A model generated the notes under the pieces. It did not search any database. It had not been told where the DNA came from and saw only the letters and a list, made by a program, of their open reading frames with translations. Shown in pieces: positions 1-9,256 of a stretch of 64,000 bases of DNA. Source of the stretch: an uncultured Bacilli bacterium (GTDB lineage: Bacteria > Bacillota_I > Bacilli_A > RF39 > UBA660). Location of the stretch: the NCBI GenBank assembly GCA_934096295.1, contig CAKOLL010000003.1, forward strand, positions 62,001 to 126,000, in the 5' to 3' direction. Both the position numbers and the translations under genes were made by a program. Numbering within the stretch: the first letter of the stretch is position 1; every line of letters begins with the position of its first letter.

Positions 1-2
1 AT

Positions 3-530
3 TTAAAAACTACATTTACTAACAAAGATAAATATGTTTTAAACAAAGATGATAAAAATAAAATTGATAAATTTATTCAGCAAGTAGATTTAACTAATAA
101 AGAGTATAAGAAAATGCAAAAGTTATCTATTACTTTAAATGATGTAGAAACTGAATTAAAAGAAAATAGAGATAAAGTTAAAATACTAACTGAAAATAAT
201 GATGCCTTAAATATTAAAGTTAAATCTCTTGAAAAAAAGATAGATAAACAAGAAGATGAAATTGATGATCTTAAAGAAAAAAATTCTAAACTACAAAGCA
301 CAATCAATTTCTTTGAAAATTTATTTGATAGATTAGTTAAATTTATCAAAGATAAAATGTTTGGAAAAGAAAAAGAACGAGAAGATTATTGGAATTTTTT
401 AAAAGATTTATATACTCACAATATATTTAGTGATAAAACTATTGAATCAATTCAAGATGATTATATTTGGAATAAAGAAAATAATAAAAATAAAGACAAA
501 GGAAAAGATGATTACGAGATTGAAAGGTAA
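3..530 (+). CDS. 3' part of a coiled-coil protein, possibly a MobV/Pre-type relaxase C-terminus (partial)
   Basis: The frame is open from base 3 to the TAA at 528-530, so the gene enters from outside the window. An internal ATG at 114 is not needed as a start. The visible 175 residues are very rich in Lys, Asn, Glu and Asp. About residues 45-105 form a heptad-like coiled coil, followed by a hydrophobic/basic stretch (FFENLFDRLVKFIKDKMFG) and an acidic-basic tail. Pre/Mob (MobV) relaxases end in this kind of long coiled coil, which is the basis for the guess. The catalytic N-terminal domain is not visible, so any other coiled-coil protein remains possible. A 12-bp hairpin overlaps the stop codon. 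Confidence 0.5.
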   Translation, partial: LKTTFTNKDKYVLNKDDKNKIDKFIQQVDLTNKEYKKMQKLSITLNDVETELKENRDKVKILTENNDALNIKVKSLEKKIDKQEDEIDDLKEKNSKLQSTINFFENLFDRLVKFIKDKMFGKEKEREDYWNFLKDLYTHNIFSDKTIESIQDDYIWNKENNKNKDKGKDDYEIER

Positions 531-538
531 TCATCTTT
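504..538. terminator. hairpin terminator between convergent genes
   Basis: Arms AAAGATGATTAC (504-515) and GTAATCATCTTT (527-538) are perfectly complementary over 12 bp with an 11-base loop. The hairpin overlaps the stop of the plus-strand gene and lies just past the stop of the convergent minus-strand gene at 543. Short T-runs sit on both sides, so it probably serves both directions. Confidence 0.65.
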
Positions 539-542
539 AAAA

Positions 543-1118
543 TTATCTAACTCTTTTTAATACATTTTGTTTTTCTTCTATAGTTTTAGCTTCCCCATAG
601 AATTTATTCCAACATTCTTGAGTTCCAAACTTTTTGCAATCTGAGAAACATCCAAATCCACAATCATTATAAAATTCTGCATTCCCATAACTTTGTGATA
701 TTTGTCTTGGGCAAGTATATTGCATCATAGGTAAAGGTAATTTACCTTGTATAAATTCTTCATATCTTATGACATTAATTTCACTTGCACCATGTTCAAA
801 TAAATATTCTGAAGAAAAAACTCTACCAGTTGAATACATAACATAATTAACATCATCTCTTTTTTGTAATTCATTGAATAAACTTACAGGGCCAACAATT
901 AATCCATCACTAACTTCATAAACAGTTCCTGTTTTTTCATCTTGGACAAGTTGCATATTTTCATTCAACTCTAAAGTATAATATCCTTTACCATTACAAT
1001 AGTAACATACAACACCTAAATCATCATGTTCAGCAAAACCTTTATATATTCCAGTCCCTTTACATGATTCGCAAGTACATTTAGTTTCATAACCTAAATC
1101 TAATTCTTTTAAAAACAT
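543..1118 (-). CDS. hypothetical protein with DnaJ-type zinc-finger repeats
   Basis: 191 aa, unrecognised as a whole. Residues about 14-50 hold two CxxCxGxG motifs (CESCKGTG and CYYCNGKG), the zinc-binding pattern of the DnaJ cysteine-rich domain, without any J domain. The C-terminal third is again Cys-rich (CGFGCFSDCKKFGTQEC), which suggests a second metal site. There is no signal peptide or membrane segment, so it is probably cytoplasmic. The start is supported by a GAGGGGG ribosome-binding site and a good promoter upstream. It looks like a monocistronic gene. Its function cannot be inferred beyond metal and possibly protein or nucleic-acid binding. Confidence 0.7.
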   Translation of the reverse strand: MFLKELDLGYETKCTCESCKGTGIYKGFAEHDDLGVVCYYCNGKGYYTLELNENMQLVQDEKTGTVYEVSDGLIVGPVSLFNELQKRDDVNYVMYSTGRVFSSEYLFEHGASEINVIRYEEFIQGKLPLPMMQYTCPRQISQSYGNAEFYNDCGFGCFSDCKKFGTQECWNKFYGEAKTIEEKQNVLKRVR

Positions 1119-1150
1119 AATAATTCCCCCTCTTTCAAAGAATTGCGATT

Positions 1151-1179
1151 ATAATAACATAAAATAATGTATTTGTCAA
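1151..1179 (-). promoter_or_regulatory. sigma-A-type promoter of the zinc-finger gene
   Basis: Read on the minus strand, TTGACA (1174-1179) and TATTAT (1151-1156) are separated by 17 bases, followed about 15 bases later by the GAGGGGG ribosome-binding site of the gene starting at 1118. Confidence 0.65.
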
Positions 1180-1254
1180 ACTTAACCACCCCTTAAAAAA
1201 GTTTGAAATTTAAATTTTTTTATGAAAATTATATACATATTTAGTTTTTTTGTG

Positions 1255-1399
1255 TTAAATCATTATTAATGAGTGATATTTATCATATCATTAGAGAAAG
1301 AGTTGTAGATATCTACGACACTCGCTCCAGATTGATAGAAAACTCGGAAAATTTACTTCTGAGAGTAATAAATGCTAACTAGAAATAGTTAGTTTTTTT
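1255..1399 (+). promoter_or_regulatory. structured leader ending in an intrinsic terminator
   Basis: The segment contains the near-palindrome GTTGTAGATATCTACGAC (1302-1319), a looser ACTC...GAGAGT pairing, and a textbook terminator: CTAACTA (1375-1381), GAAA tetraloop, TAGTTAG (1386-1392), seven Ts. A ribosome-binding site and a short ORF follow directly. This fits an attenuator or small-RNA leader. It matches no riboswitch class I recognise, and the downstream gene is decayed, so it may be a relic. The flanks (1180-1255 and 1925-2110) show nothing I can name. Confidence 0.4.
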
Positions 1400-1422
1400 G
1401 TTATGTAAAGGAGCACTTTTTT

Positions 1423-1536
1423 ATGTTAAATATAGAAACAAAAGAATTAAAAATAAGTAATAAACTAAAAAGAAAAAATGAAATAATTGGTAGATTTACA
1501 AATACTACTCTAATTACAAATAATAGTTCAATTTAA
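1423..1536 (+). CDS. short ORF, 37 aa, probable gene remnant
   Basis: ATG preceded at a good distance by AAAGGAG, directly after the terminator at 1375-1399. The product is basic and polar with no recognised domain, and it stops after 37 codons. It lies in the same direction as, but a different frame from, the broken ORF at 1638. It may be the translated 5' end of a gene truncated by decay rather than a functional small protein. Confidence 0.3.
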   Translation: MLNIETKELKISNKLKRKNEIIGRFTNTTLITNNSSI

Positions 1537-1637
1537 ATATATTGATGACATAGAAATAAAAAATTAACTTTAAGAAACATATTTTATTATGACTTAATTA
1601 TTATCATAATAATTATGATATACCGTTTGATTTATTT

Positions 1638-1924
1638 ATGTTTACGGATAAGGATAAATTTCCTATACCTGTAGCACATAATGGTTTTAGAACTAGAATT
1701 GAAATAGAAAATTATGTTAATAAATTAAAAGAAATGTATGATATTAATTATTATGGAGTTATATCAAATAAAGACTTTACTAATTTATCTTTTACAACTA
1801 ACGAGATAAAAAAAAACAATAAGAATAATACCATAATAACTTTAAAAGTAACAAATTAGAACTCGGAATAATCACTATTAATTTATCAAATATAAGAAGT
1901 CCAGATGAAAACACAGCTATATAA
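1638..1924 (+). pseudogene. frameshifted fragment of an unrecognised gene
   Basis: A 73-codon ORF (1638-1859) reads FPIPVAHNGFRTRIEIENYV and onward. The same style of protein sequence continues upstream of the ATG (to about 1605) without a start, and downstream in the +1 frame to a stop at 1922-1924 (reading LELGIITINLSNIRSPDE). An uninterrupted coding signal that changes frame and has no proper start indicates a degraded gene. I do not recognise the family. It sits in the same decayed stretch as the short ORF at 1423. Confidence 0.45.
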
Positions 1925-2113
1925 AAATATTTTTAAAACAAGTAAAGTACCAACTTAATACTTGATTTAAAAGTATTTATACTAATTTAAATTATTTTTT
2001 ATATTATTGGTATATTAATTCTTTATATTAACTTATTACATTATGTTAAACAGTTTTGTCCACCATGGATGAAAATTCTTATCTAACCTAGACATCAAAT
2101 AGATTCTTCTTTT

Positions 2114-2148
2114 AAAATAAAAAGACTAGTTATATTTCAAACTAATCT
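2114..2148 (-). terminator. intrinsic terminator of the lipoprotein gene
   Basis: On the minus strand AGATTAGTT pairs with AACTAGTCT (one G-U pair) around an 8-base loop and is followed by a T-rich run. It lies 24 bases past the lipoprotein stop. Confidence 0.6.
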
Positions 2149-2171
2149 CAATTATAAATTGTAATTTATGA

Positions 2172-2756
2172 TTATTTATATAATCTAATAACTTGATATT
2201 CATAATGGTCATTGGCATTTGAGATTCCTACTGAAATACCTTTACCATTATTAGCTATTTCTTTAGCAAAAGATTTTTCTTTGGCTTCTTTTAACAATTC
2301 ATCAATTTCAGAATCAGTAATTTCTTCATTGTTGGCTTTAATCAAAAGTTTTGTGTACTTTATAGCAGTAGTTTCATCATACTTGTCATTATCCATATAA
2401 ATAGCACTCATATCAAGAATATCTTTTTCTTTATTTCCAGATGATTCAACTGGTTTTAGGTAGAATGCAACATCATCAGTTAGTGCAAACCAATATTTAC
2501 CATTATCCACAACCATATAATCATCACTAGCAGGTGTATTTAATCCACCATCCATTATTTCAGTATTAAATTTAGCAAGAATAGTATTTACAGTTTCTTT
2601 CTCAACCCATCCATATTTTTTATAAGTTTCTTCTAAATCATTTTTAGCATCTTCTAATTCTTTTTTAGAATCACTAACTGGATTGCTACACCCTGCAAGT
2701 CCTAAAATCATAACTCCACAAAGTAAAATCACAAATAATTTCTTTTTCATTTTCAT
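2172..2756 (-). CDS. small secreted lipoprotein, function unknown
   Basis: About 194 aa from the chosen start. The ATG at 2756 is preferred over an in-frame upstream codon at 2777 because AGGAGGAG lies immediately in front of it. The N-terminus is a classical lipoprotein signal: Lys-rich n-region, hydrophobic core, lipobox LAGC, so the Cys should be diacylated and the protein held on the outer face of the membrane. The mature part starts with a charged helical segment (KKELEDAKNDLEETYKKYG) and has a mixed alpha/beta C-terminal part. No catalytic motif is visible. A short ORF ending at 2770 overlaps its ribosome-binding region, suggesting it was once the second gene of an operon. Confidence 0.75.
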   Translation of the reverse strand: MKMKKKLFVILLCGVMILGLAGCSNPVSDSKKELEDAKNDLEETYKKYGWVEKETVNTILAKFNTEIMDGGLNTPASDDYMVVDNGKYWFALTDDVAFYLKPVESSGNKEKDILDMSAIYMDNDKYDETTAIKYTKLLIKANNEEITDSEIDELLKEAKEKSFAKEIANNGKGISVGISNANDHYEYQVIRLYK

Positions 2757-2769
2757 TTCTCCTCCTATA

Positions 2770-2934
2770 TTACTCAAACACTATTGAGTCCATAATAAAT
2801 TTACTAACTTCTTGCCATTCACTCATTTGTTCATTAGTACAATTAAAATTAACTAATCTTACTTTATCATTAACAGAAAATGCAATAATATAATTATAGA
2901 TTTCTGTATCTAATCCTTGTGTTATAAATTTCAT
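2770..2934 (-). pseudogene. C-terminal remnant (54 codons) upstream of the lipoprotein
   Basis: An ORF from ATG 2934 to TAA 2770-2772. Plausible coding sequence continues upstream of the ATG in frame to a stop near 2970, without a good ribosome-binding site. The peptide (YIIAFSVNDKVRLVNFNCTN, then a helix ending DSIVFE) resembles the C-terminal strands and helix of small DcrB/PsbP-like lipoproteins, but this is only a resemblance in style. Its stop lies next to the AGGAGGAG of the next gene, so it is probably the truncated end of a former upstream operon partner. Confidence 0.35.
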
Positions 2935-3006
2935 TTCACCAATTTTATGATTATTTCTTTCCCAAAAACTATAAATTTAAATATTTTTTTTATATAACCT
3001 GCATAA

Positions 3007-5472
3007 CTATTCCACATTCTTTAAAGATTCCACCATATTAATACTCTTTAAATTAAAATGAGTAACAATTATTACAATAATAGTAAATATAATTGTAATT
3101 AAAGCAGAAAAAACATAACTTAATAAAAATACATGTCTATCAAACAATAAATAATCAGGTTCACATGTAGAAATAATATAATGACATAAATAAGAACCAA
3201 AACTTAAACCAAAAAGAATTCCTAATATAGTTAATATAATAGTTTCTCTATTTATATATTTATCAACTTCACTTACATAAAAACCTAATACTTTTAATGT
3301 TGCAATTTCTCTTTTTCTTTCACTTATATTTATATTAGATAAATTATATAAAACAACAAAAGCTAGCATTGCTGCAGCAATAATTAAAATAGCCACAATA
3401 GAATCAATCGATGATAACATATCATTTAAAACATCCTTTACATCAAGATTATTAACAATAGAAATAGCATCTTTACTAGAAATATATTTACTATCAAAAT
3501 CATTACTTTCTTTAATATTATATTTATTTAAATCTATTAATAATGAATTAACTTTATAATTACCAAACAAATTATTATAAGTATTTTTAGATATATACAT
3601 ATACTGATTAATATAATTTTTAACTATATAAGAAACCTTTATTTTATAAGTGTTATTATCATTATCTAGTATATTAATATAATCTCCAATATTTATATTT
3701 AAAATCTTGGCTGTTTTTTCACTAATAGCACAAGTATCATCTATTAATTCACTATATATTTTATTTTCATCTTTATAATCCATTAAAGAAATAACATCAT
3801 TTAATTTATTAAATTCATCTGGTACTATCAAAAATACATCTTGTTTATTATCACCTTTTAAAACATTAATACTTTGATAATTAACTAAAACAACATTCTT
3901 AACAATATCTTCATTCTTAATTTTATTTACTAAACTAGTGTGCTCATTATTTTCATTTATAACCATCATTTTATCATATTTAAATATATTATTAAATTGA
4001 TAATCACTTATATTTTTAATAGAATCTTTTAATCCAAAACCAGCTAAAATTAAAGCAGTACAACCAGCAATACCAAATATAGTAGTTAATACTCTAGATT
4101 TATATCTAAAAATATTTCTAACAGTAATTTTATCAGAAAATTTAAGTTTTCTCCAAATAAAAGGTATTTTTTCTAATAAAATTTTCTTACCAGATTTAGG
4201 TACTTTTGGACGCATTAAATTAGCAGGCACATCTTTTAAATTATAAATGCAAATGATAATGGCAGTACCACTAATACATAATATACAAATCCAAAAACCA
4301 AGCATATTATATACACCATTAATAGAATATAAAAATATAGGTATATAAAATATCTTTTTATATATATTCCAAATAACATATGGAATCAAATATGAACCTA
4401 TAAAAACTCCTAGAATTCCTCCAACAATAGTAGCTAATAAAGAATAAATAACATATTTTAAAATAATATAAAAATTATTATAGCCAAGCGACTTCAAAGT
4501 TCCATTTTCAGTTCTATCTTCTTCAATCATCCTCATCATAGAAATAAGACTAACTAATATTGCGATACCAAAAAATATTAAAGGAAACACATTACCTAGA
4601 TTCTTAATATTATCACTGGCATTTATTAATTCTTTATAAGAATTATTATCAAGTCTATCATAAACATACCAATGTGGTTTAACTAATTCATCTTCGTTAA
4701 TATCAACACCATATAATTTACTATCAGAAATTAATTTATTATATAATTCATCATATTTTTCTTCTTCTCTATTTTTTTTAACAACATTAATTTTTTTTAC
4801 AAAATCATTAATAGATTTCTTATATTCTTTACTATTTGTAAGCATATCTGCAGTATCATTAATTGTTACATACACAACACTATAATAATCATTTTTTAAT
4901 AAATCACTCAAGGTATAAGCATAATAATTGACTTTACCACTACCTAAATTGGTACTAGGTCTTTCAGTAGAAAAATACAAAGGACTTATAACAGTACCCA
5001 CTATTTTTTTATCTCCACCCAAAATATTAATATAATCACCAATACTTAAATTATTATCAAGAACCATCTTTTTTTCAACAACAATTTCTTCATTATTTTG
5101 AGGTAACCTTCCATCCTCTAAATAAACTTTATTAATATTATCACTTAACCCTAGTACTTTAATTACAAATTGTTCATTATTAAGTTTTAAATATGTATCT
5201 TTTTCATATGAACCTACAACTTTATCAATACCATCAATTTCAGATAAACTGTCAACATCTTTATTATTAAGTCCTAAATTAGATAAAATCATAATATCAT
5301 AAACATCATTATCATCATAAAATTTGTCTAATGTTTTAAGCATATCAGGACTACAAGCTTCAATCCCAGCATAAAAACCAATACCCAGAAGAGCCATAAA
5401 TAATAAAGATAAAAACCTTTTAAAGTTTTGCTTTATTTTCATAAAAATATGTTTAAATAACATAGTTTTCAT
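3007..5472 (-). CDS. ABC transporter permease, MacB/FtsX type
   Basis: About 821 aa. Start at ATG 5472, which has GAGTGG in front of it; the ATG lies two bases from the stop codon of the ATPase gene, so the two are translationally coupled. Topology fits the duplicated FtsX arrangement: one TM near residue 20, a large extracytoplasmic domain, three TMs about residues 300-410, another TM and extracytoplasmic domain from about 455, and three C-terminal TMs. The cytoplasmic motif NISERKREIATLKVLGF is typical of the FtsX/MacB loop that contacts the ATPase. It is likely an exporter or mechanotransmission complex for peptides, lipoproteins or cell-envelope stress. The substrate cannot be read from sequence. 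Confidence 0.88.
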   Translation of the reverse strand: MKTMLFKHIFMKIKQNFKRFLSLLFMALLGIGFYAGIEACSPDMLKTLDKFYDDNDVYDIMILSNLGLNNKDVDSLSEIDGIDKVVGSYEKDTYLKLNNEQFVIKVLGLSDNINKVYLEDGRLPQNNEEIVVEKKMVLDNNLSIGDYINILGGDKKIVGTVISPLYFSTERPSTNLGSGKVNYYAYTLSDLLKNDYYSVVYVTINDTADMLTNSKEYKKSINDFVKKINVVKKNREEEKYDELYNKLISDSKLYGVDINEDELVKPHWYVYDRLDNNSYKELINASDNIKNLGNVFPLIFFGIAILVSLISMMRMIEEDRTENGTLKSLGYNNFYIILKYVIYSLLATIVGGILGVFIGSYLIPYVIWNIYKKIFYIPIFLYSINGVYNMLGFWICILCISGTAIIICIYNLKDVPANLMRPKVPKSGKKILLEKIPFIWRKLKFSDKITVRNIFRYKSRVLTTIFGIAGCTALILAGFGLKDSIKNISDYQFNNIFKYDKMMVINENNEHTSLVNKIKNEDIVKNVVLVNYQSINVLKGDNKQDVFLIVPDEFNKLNDVISLMDYKDENKIYSELIDDTCAISEKTAKILNINIGDYINILDNDNNTYKIKVSYIVKNYINQYMYISKNTYNNLFGNYKVNSLLIDLNKYNIKESNDFDSKYISSKDAISIVNNLDVKDVLNDMLSSIDSIVAILIIAAAMLAFVVLYNLSNINISERKREIATLKVLGFYVSEVDKYINRETIILTILGILFGLSFGSYLCHYIISTCEPDYLLFDRHVFLLSYVFSALITIIFTIIVIIVTHFNLKSINMVESLKNVE

Positions 5473-5473
5473 A

Positions 5474-6175
5474 TTACCACTCAATATCCTTTATATCCAT
5501 AGGTTTTTTATTGATAATAACATCACTAACAGCGCCATTTTTAAATTTAATAACTTTATCAGCCATTGGGCAAATAGCAGAATTATGAGTGATAATTATT
5601 ACCGTCATATGTTCCAATCTACATGTATCCTGAAGCAATTTAAGAATTTGTTTACCAGTTATATAATCAAGCGCACCAGTAGGTTCATCACACAACAATA
5701 ATTTAGGATTTTTACAAATAGCCCTAGCAATTGCAACTCTTTGTTGTTCTCCACCACTAAGTTGTGCTGGAAAGTTATTTTTTCTATTAATAAGACCCAC
5801 TTTATTTAAAATCTCATTTGGTTTTAATGAATTTTTACATAATTGAGTAGCTAATTCTACATTTTCAATAACTGTTAAATTTTGAATTAAATTATAAAAT
5901 TGAAAAACAAAACCAATGTCATTTCTACGATATTTAATTAATTCTTTACCACTAAGTTTATTAACACATTTTCCATCAACAAAAACTTCACCACTAGTTA
6001 AATTATCCATACCACCTAAAATATTTAAACATGTAGTTTTTCCAGCACCAGAAGGTCCTAAAATACAAACCAATTCGCCTTTATTTATTTTAAAAGAAGT
6101 ATTTGAAAGTGCATTAATTTCAACCTCACCCATTTTATAAACCTTAAAAACATTATTAAATTCAATATAAGCCAT
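5474..6175 (-). CDS. ABC transporter ATP-binding protein, MacB/LolD family
   Basis: 233 aa, the usual length. Walker A GPSGAGKTT is at about residues 40-48, the signature LSGGEQQRVAIARA at about 139-152, Walker B LLLCDEPTGALD just after, and the switch His in IIITHN. The GAGKTT plus EPTGALD combination is typical of the MacB/LolD/SalX branch that pairs with FtsX-type permeases. It energises the permease encoded immediately downstream. A membrane-protein gene lies 15 bases upstream on the same strand, so three genes may form one operon. Confidence 0.93.
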   Translation of the reverse strand: MAYIEFNNVFKVYKMGEVEINALSNTSFKINKGELVCILGPSGAGKTTCLNILGGMDNLTSGEVFVDGKCVNKLSGKELIKYRRNDIGFVFQFYNLIQNLTVIENVELATQLCKNSLKPNEILNKVGLINRKNNFPAQLSGGEQQRVAIARAICKNPKLLLCDEPTGALDYITGKQILKLLQDTCRLEHMTVIIITHNSAICPMADKVIKFKNGAVSDVIINKKPMDIKDIEW

Positions 6176-6190
6176 AATATATCCTTTCTT

Positions 6191-7033
6191 TTAAATCTCC
6201 AAACTATTTTTTACAGACTCGGCTATTTTTCGTTTTTCTTTTGTGGGAACAAATTTTTTAACAACAGAACTTTTTTTATTATTTTTAAGACCAATATATG
6301 CAAAAATACTAAAAACTAAAGCTCCAATAAAATTAACAAATAAATCTTTCATAGTATCGTTTAATCCTATATCCAAATAACCACCATCAACAGCATACAA
6401 TAACTTACCATCTATATCAAAAATTTCTGTCTTTCCAATATTATCAACAATAATAGGTTTATTCACATTATCAGGATTTAAATAAACTGATGAAATATTA
6501 GTAATAAGAGTATCTTTTTGCATATCAAATTTCATAAACTTATCACCACCATATTCAAAAAATTCCCATAAAATACCAATGGTCATTGAAAAACAAAAAG
6601 CTACTAAGCAAAGATAAAACAGTGATAACTTAATATCTTTACTATTTTTATTTAATAAATCAACTAAAGAGAAACCAACAGCAGTAGCTAAAAATCCATT
6701 TATCGTATGTAAACAAGTATCCCAATGAGGAATAATACCATAAAAATTATTAATTTCACCAAGTATTTCTGCAGAAAATATAAACAAATAAATACTTATT
6801 TCTAAACCATCCGGTAAAGTAATTTCATATTTATTTTGAATAAATAATGGTGCAAATAATAAAACTAATGATAATAAACATAATAAAGCATTATTTAAAT
6901 TGCCTCTTATTATTTGTAAAATCATGCAAACTATAACTAAAAACCTGAGCATTAAATATATAGCTAAAGAACTTCTTTTAGTTTCCTTGTAAGCCATTTT
7001 AATCATTTTTTGCACATTAATTCTTTTTTGCAT
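6191..7033 (-). CDS. DUF2238/YjdF-like integral membrane protein
   Basis: About 280 aa. ATG 7033 is chosen because GAGGTG lies just before it; an in-frame GTG at 7045 overlaps that site. Six or so hydrophobic segments are visible. The HWDTCLHTINGF signature and the WEFFEYGGD segment match the DUF2238 (YjdF-like) membrane family, whose biochemical role is unknown. A soluble insert of about 60 residues lies between the last two membrane segments. It is co-directional with and 15 bases from the ABC exporter genes and could belong to that operon. Confidence 0.7.
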   Translation of the reverse strand: MQKRINVQKMIKMAYKETKRSSLAIYLMLRFLVIVCMILQIIRGNLNNALLCLLSLVLLFAPLFIQNKYEITLPDGLEISIYLFIFSAEILGEINNFYGIIPHWDTCLHTINGFLATAVGFSLVDLLNKNSKDIKLSLFYLCLVAFCFSMTIGILWEFFEYGGDKFMKFDMQKDTLITNISSVYLNPDNVNKPIIVDNIGKTEIFDIDGKLLYAVDGGYLDIGLNDTMKDLFVNFIGALVFSIFAYIGLKNNKKSSVVKKFVPTKEKRKIAESVKNSLEI

Positions 7034-7129
7034 AAAACACCTCACTAAATAATATCTATCTTAATTATACTATTTAATTAGCAAAAATTCTAGAACTATA
7101 CTTAAATTTCTAACGAATTCCAAATATCA

Positions 7130-7154
7130 GTGTTACCTCGTGGTAACACTTTTT
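7130..7154 (+). terminator. strong intrinsic terminator without an evident gene
   Basis: GTGTTACC (7130-7137), loop TCGT, GGTAACAC (7142-7149), then TTTTT. No plus-strand gene precedes it; it sits inside a stretch of decayed transposon sequence and may be a relic or end an unannotated small RNA. Confidence 0.55.
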
Positions 7155-7207
7155 CTGTTTTACTAAAACCTTAAGTTTCTCCACAGACCAACTTCGGATA
7201 TCGTCAC

Positions 7208-7284
7208 TCAACTTTTTTATTTCGTTCTGCAAAAAAAATATTATAAATATATCTAGTACACCCAAAAGTTTTTTCAATCAATTC
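7208..7284 (-). pseudogene. remnant of an IS200/IS605-type tnpB gene
   Basis: On the minus strand the frame reads ELIEKTFGCTRYIYNIFF. This closely follows the N-terminal motif of TnpB (OrfB of IS605 elements), where Lys-Thr-Phe-Gly-Cys-(S/T)-Arg-(F/Y)-(V/I)-Tyr-Asn is common. Stops interrupt both sides, no RuvC motifs remain, and no HUH transposase is nearby. The rest of 7046-7481 is AT-rich decayed sequence with nothing else that I recognise. Confidence 0.5.
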
Positions 7285-7481
7285 TCTTTATAAGTATTCA
7301 TTAAACAAGTTCTTGAATGATTTAATTATAATATCTGTTTGGACATATATCAAGACTTTCATTTACAAAAAAAGCATAACTTTCCTAGTATTCGAAAAAA
7401 TATTAAAAATTATTAATAATTCTTAATATTTTATAATTAAAAATAGTATTGTTTTACTTTTGGATAGCAACATTCTCATTA

Positions 7482-8213
7482 TTATTGAGCAGTAAATCCA
7501 CCATCAATTGGCACAATAGCTCCAGTTATAAATGTTGCATTATCACTTAATAAATAACAAATTAAATTAGCAATTTCAGTATCTTCACCAAGACGTCCAA
7601 CAGGAAGTTGATTAGCCATTGCATCTTTCATCTCCTTCGGCACACTTGCTAAAATTGGTGTATCAACATATCCCGGAGCTATCGCATTTACTCTGATATT
7701 ATCTCGAGCATAAGTTAATGCTAAAGATCTAGTCATTTGATTAATAGCACCTTTACTAGCAGAATATGCAAAACTCATTGTTGTACCTACTAAGCCATAC
7801 ATAGATGAAGTATTAACTATTGCACCTCCACCAGTTTTAAGCATTTCACCAATAACATACTTATTCATTAAAAATATGCCAGTTTGATTAACCCCAATAA
7901 CTTTATTCCATTCATCAACACTAACCTCATGAGCTTTATTTGGGCCGCCACCAATACCAGCATTAGCAACCAAATAATCTATGTGACCGTACCTTTCTAT
8001 AACTTCACTTACACATTTTTGAACATCTGTATCACTTGAAACATCACATCTAATACCTATACAATTATTACTTAAACTTTTAGCAATATCACTTACATCT
8101 TGATTCCAATCAACAAGTACAACATTAGCTCCTTCCCCCAATAACTTTTTTGCAGTTGCAAGCCCTATTCCACTTGCTCCTCCTGTAATTACTGCAACTT
8201 TTTCATTAAACAT
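7482..8213 (-). CDS. short-chain dehydrogenase/reductase (SDR)
   Basis: 243 aa, classical SDR length. Rossmann cofactor motif TGGASGIG is at residues 10-17, D36 at the end of beta-2 suggests NAD(H) preference, NAG is at 84-86, catalytic Ser at 136/137, Tyr150 and Lys154 in YSASK, and the PGYVDTP loop is near 185. It acts on an unknown alcohol or ketone, perhaps a sugar or polyol, since a zinc polyol-type dehydrogenase lies 2.5 kb away. The ribosome-binding site is GGAG upstream of ATG 8213. The gene is followed by the decayed tnpB region and preceded by the nuclease gene 34 bases upstream on the same strand. Confidence 0.9.
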   Translation of the reverse strand: MFNEKVAVITGGASGIGLATAKKLLGEGANVVLVDWNQDVSDIAKSLSNNCIGIRCDVSSDTDVQKCVSEVIERYGHIDYLVANAGIGGGPNKAHEVSVDEWNKVIGVNQTGIFLMNKYVIGEMLKTGGGAIVNTSSMYGLVGTTMSFAYSASKGAINQMTRSLALTYARDNIRVNAIAPGYVDTPILASVPKEMKDAMANQLPVGRLGEDTEIANLICYLLSDNATFITGAIVPIDGGFTAQ

Positions 8214-8247
8214 TAATCATCACTCCTTCTTTTATTATGTTTAACTT

Positions 8248-8958
8248 TTATTGTTTTAAACTACTTTCTCCAGTTTTATAATCAATTTCTATTCCATTTT
8301 GAATATTATAAACAAACACATTAAATAAAATACCCTTACCATTATCTTCAACAGATTTAGCTTCTATAATAACACCCGTTGCAAGTAAATTATCGTCTTT
8401 ATATACTGGTGTTACTCTATAAAGCACGTGATTATTTGTTTCTTTTATATAATTAGCAACTTTATTTTCAAAATCCAACATTCCTTTAGTATTCATTTGT
8501 CTTGTACAAGTTATTAAATTTTTAGGATTTGCATTTTCACCCGTTAACTGATATCCAATTAAATGACATCTATTATATAAATACTTTCCATCAACATTAT
8601 CATATTTAACAGTATGCCAGCCAGTAGGTTTAATCATACCAATTGAACCTCTTTTTTCCGTAGTCATTAAATCTTTTCCAATATTTGCAAAAGCAACACC
8701 AGCTCTTCCTAAACTATCAAGTTCACTATATTTTTCAAAAGACTTTGACGTATCAACGTCTAAAAACTCTGGTATATTATCATTTAATTCAATATAATTA
8801 TAACCTGTAAAATCTTCAATATCAGAAACATTATACTTATTACTATCATTATTTATAAATGCACTACTTTCATCTGTATAATAAGTATAAATACCACCAA
8901 TAATTGTTAAAACAAAACTAATTATCAGCAAACTAACACTTTTCTTCTTTTTTTTCAT
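8248..8958 (-). CDS. secreted/membrane-anchored DNA/RNA non-specific endonuclease
   Basis: 236 aa from ATG 8958, which has AGAGGATG in front; an upstream in-frame start at 8988 lacks such a site. An N-terminal Lys cluster and one hydrophobic segment (SLLIISFVLTIIGGIYTYY) form a signal anchor. The nuclease core has NRCHLIGYQLTGENANPKNL. The Asn-Arg-Cys-His corresponds to the DRGH catalytic motif of the beta-beta-alpha-metal (EndA/streptodornase) family, and the downstream ENKVANYI helix carries the metal-binding Asn/Glu. It probably degrades extracellular DNA for nutrition or during DNA uptake. No competence genes are seen nearby. Confidence 0.82.
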   Translation of the reverse strand: MKKKKKSVSLLIISFVLTIIGGIYTYYTDESSAFINNDSNKYNVSDIEDFTGYNYIELNDNIPEFLDVDTSKSFEKYSELDSLGRAGVAFANIGKDLMTTEKRGSIGMIKPTGWHTVKYDNVDGKYLYNRCHLIGYQLTGENANPKNLITCTRQMNTKGMLDFENKVANYIKETNNHVLYRVTPVYKDDNLLATGVIIEAKSVEDNGKGILFNVFVYNIQNGIEIDYKTGESSLKQ

Positions 8959-9256
8959 CTCTACATCCTCTAAAATAATTATAAACAATAATACTTAAAT
9001 AGCAACAAATAAACAATCATTTTTTGTCAAATCATGTCTATTTATTACAATATTAAATCTAACAACAAATAAAATATAAACCTCAAATAGTTGCTAATTT
9101 ACATAAATAAAACCCTAATCTTAATAACAATTTATTAAAAATAGGCTTATTTCTATCATAAATATAGTTAAAATATTACTATTTTACACAAAATGTGCCC
9201 ATAAGTGGCTTGTAAATTAATATATCCATGGGATAATATATCTGAGGTGTAAATAT

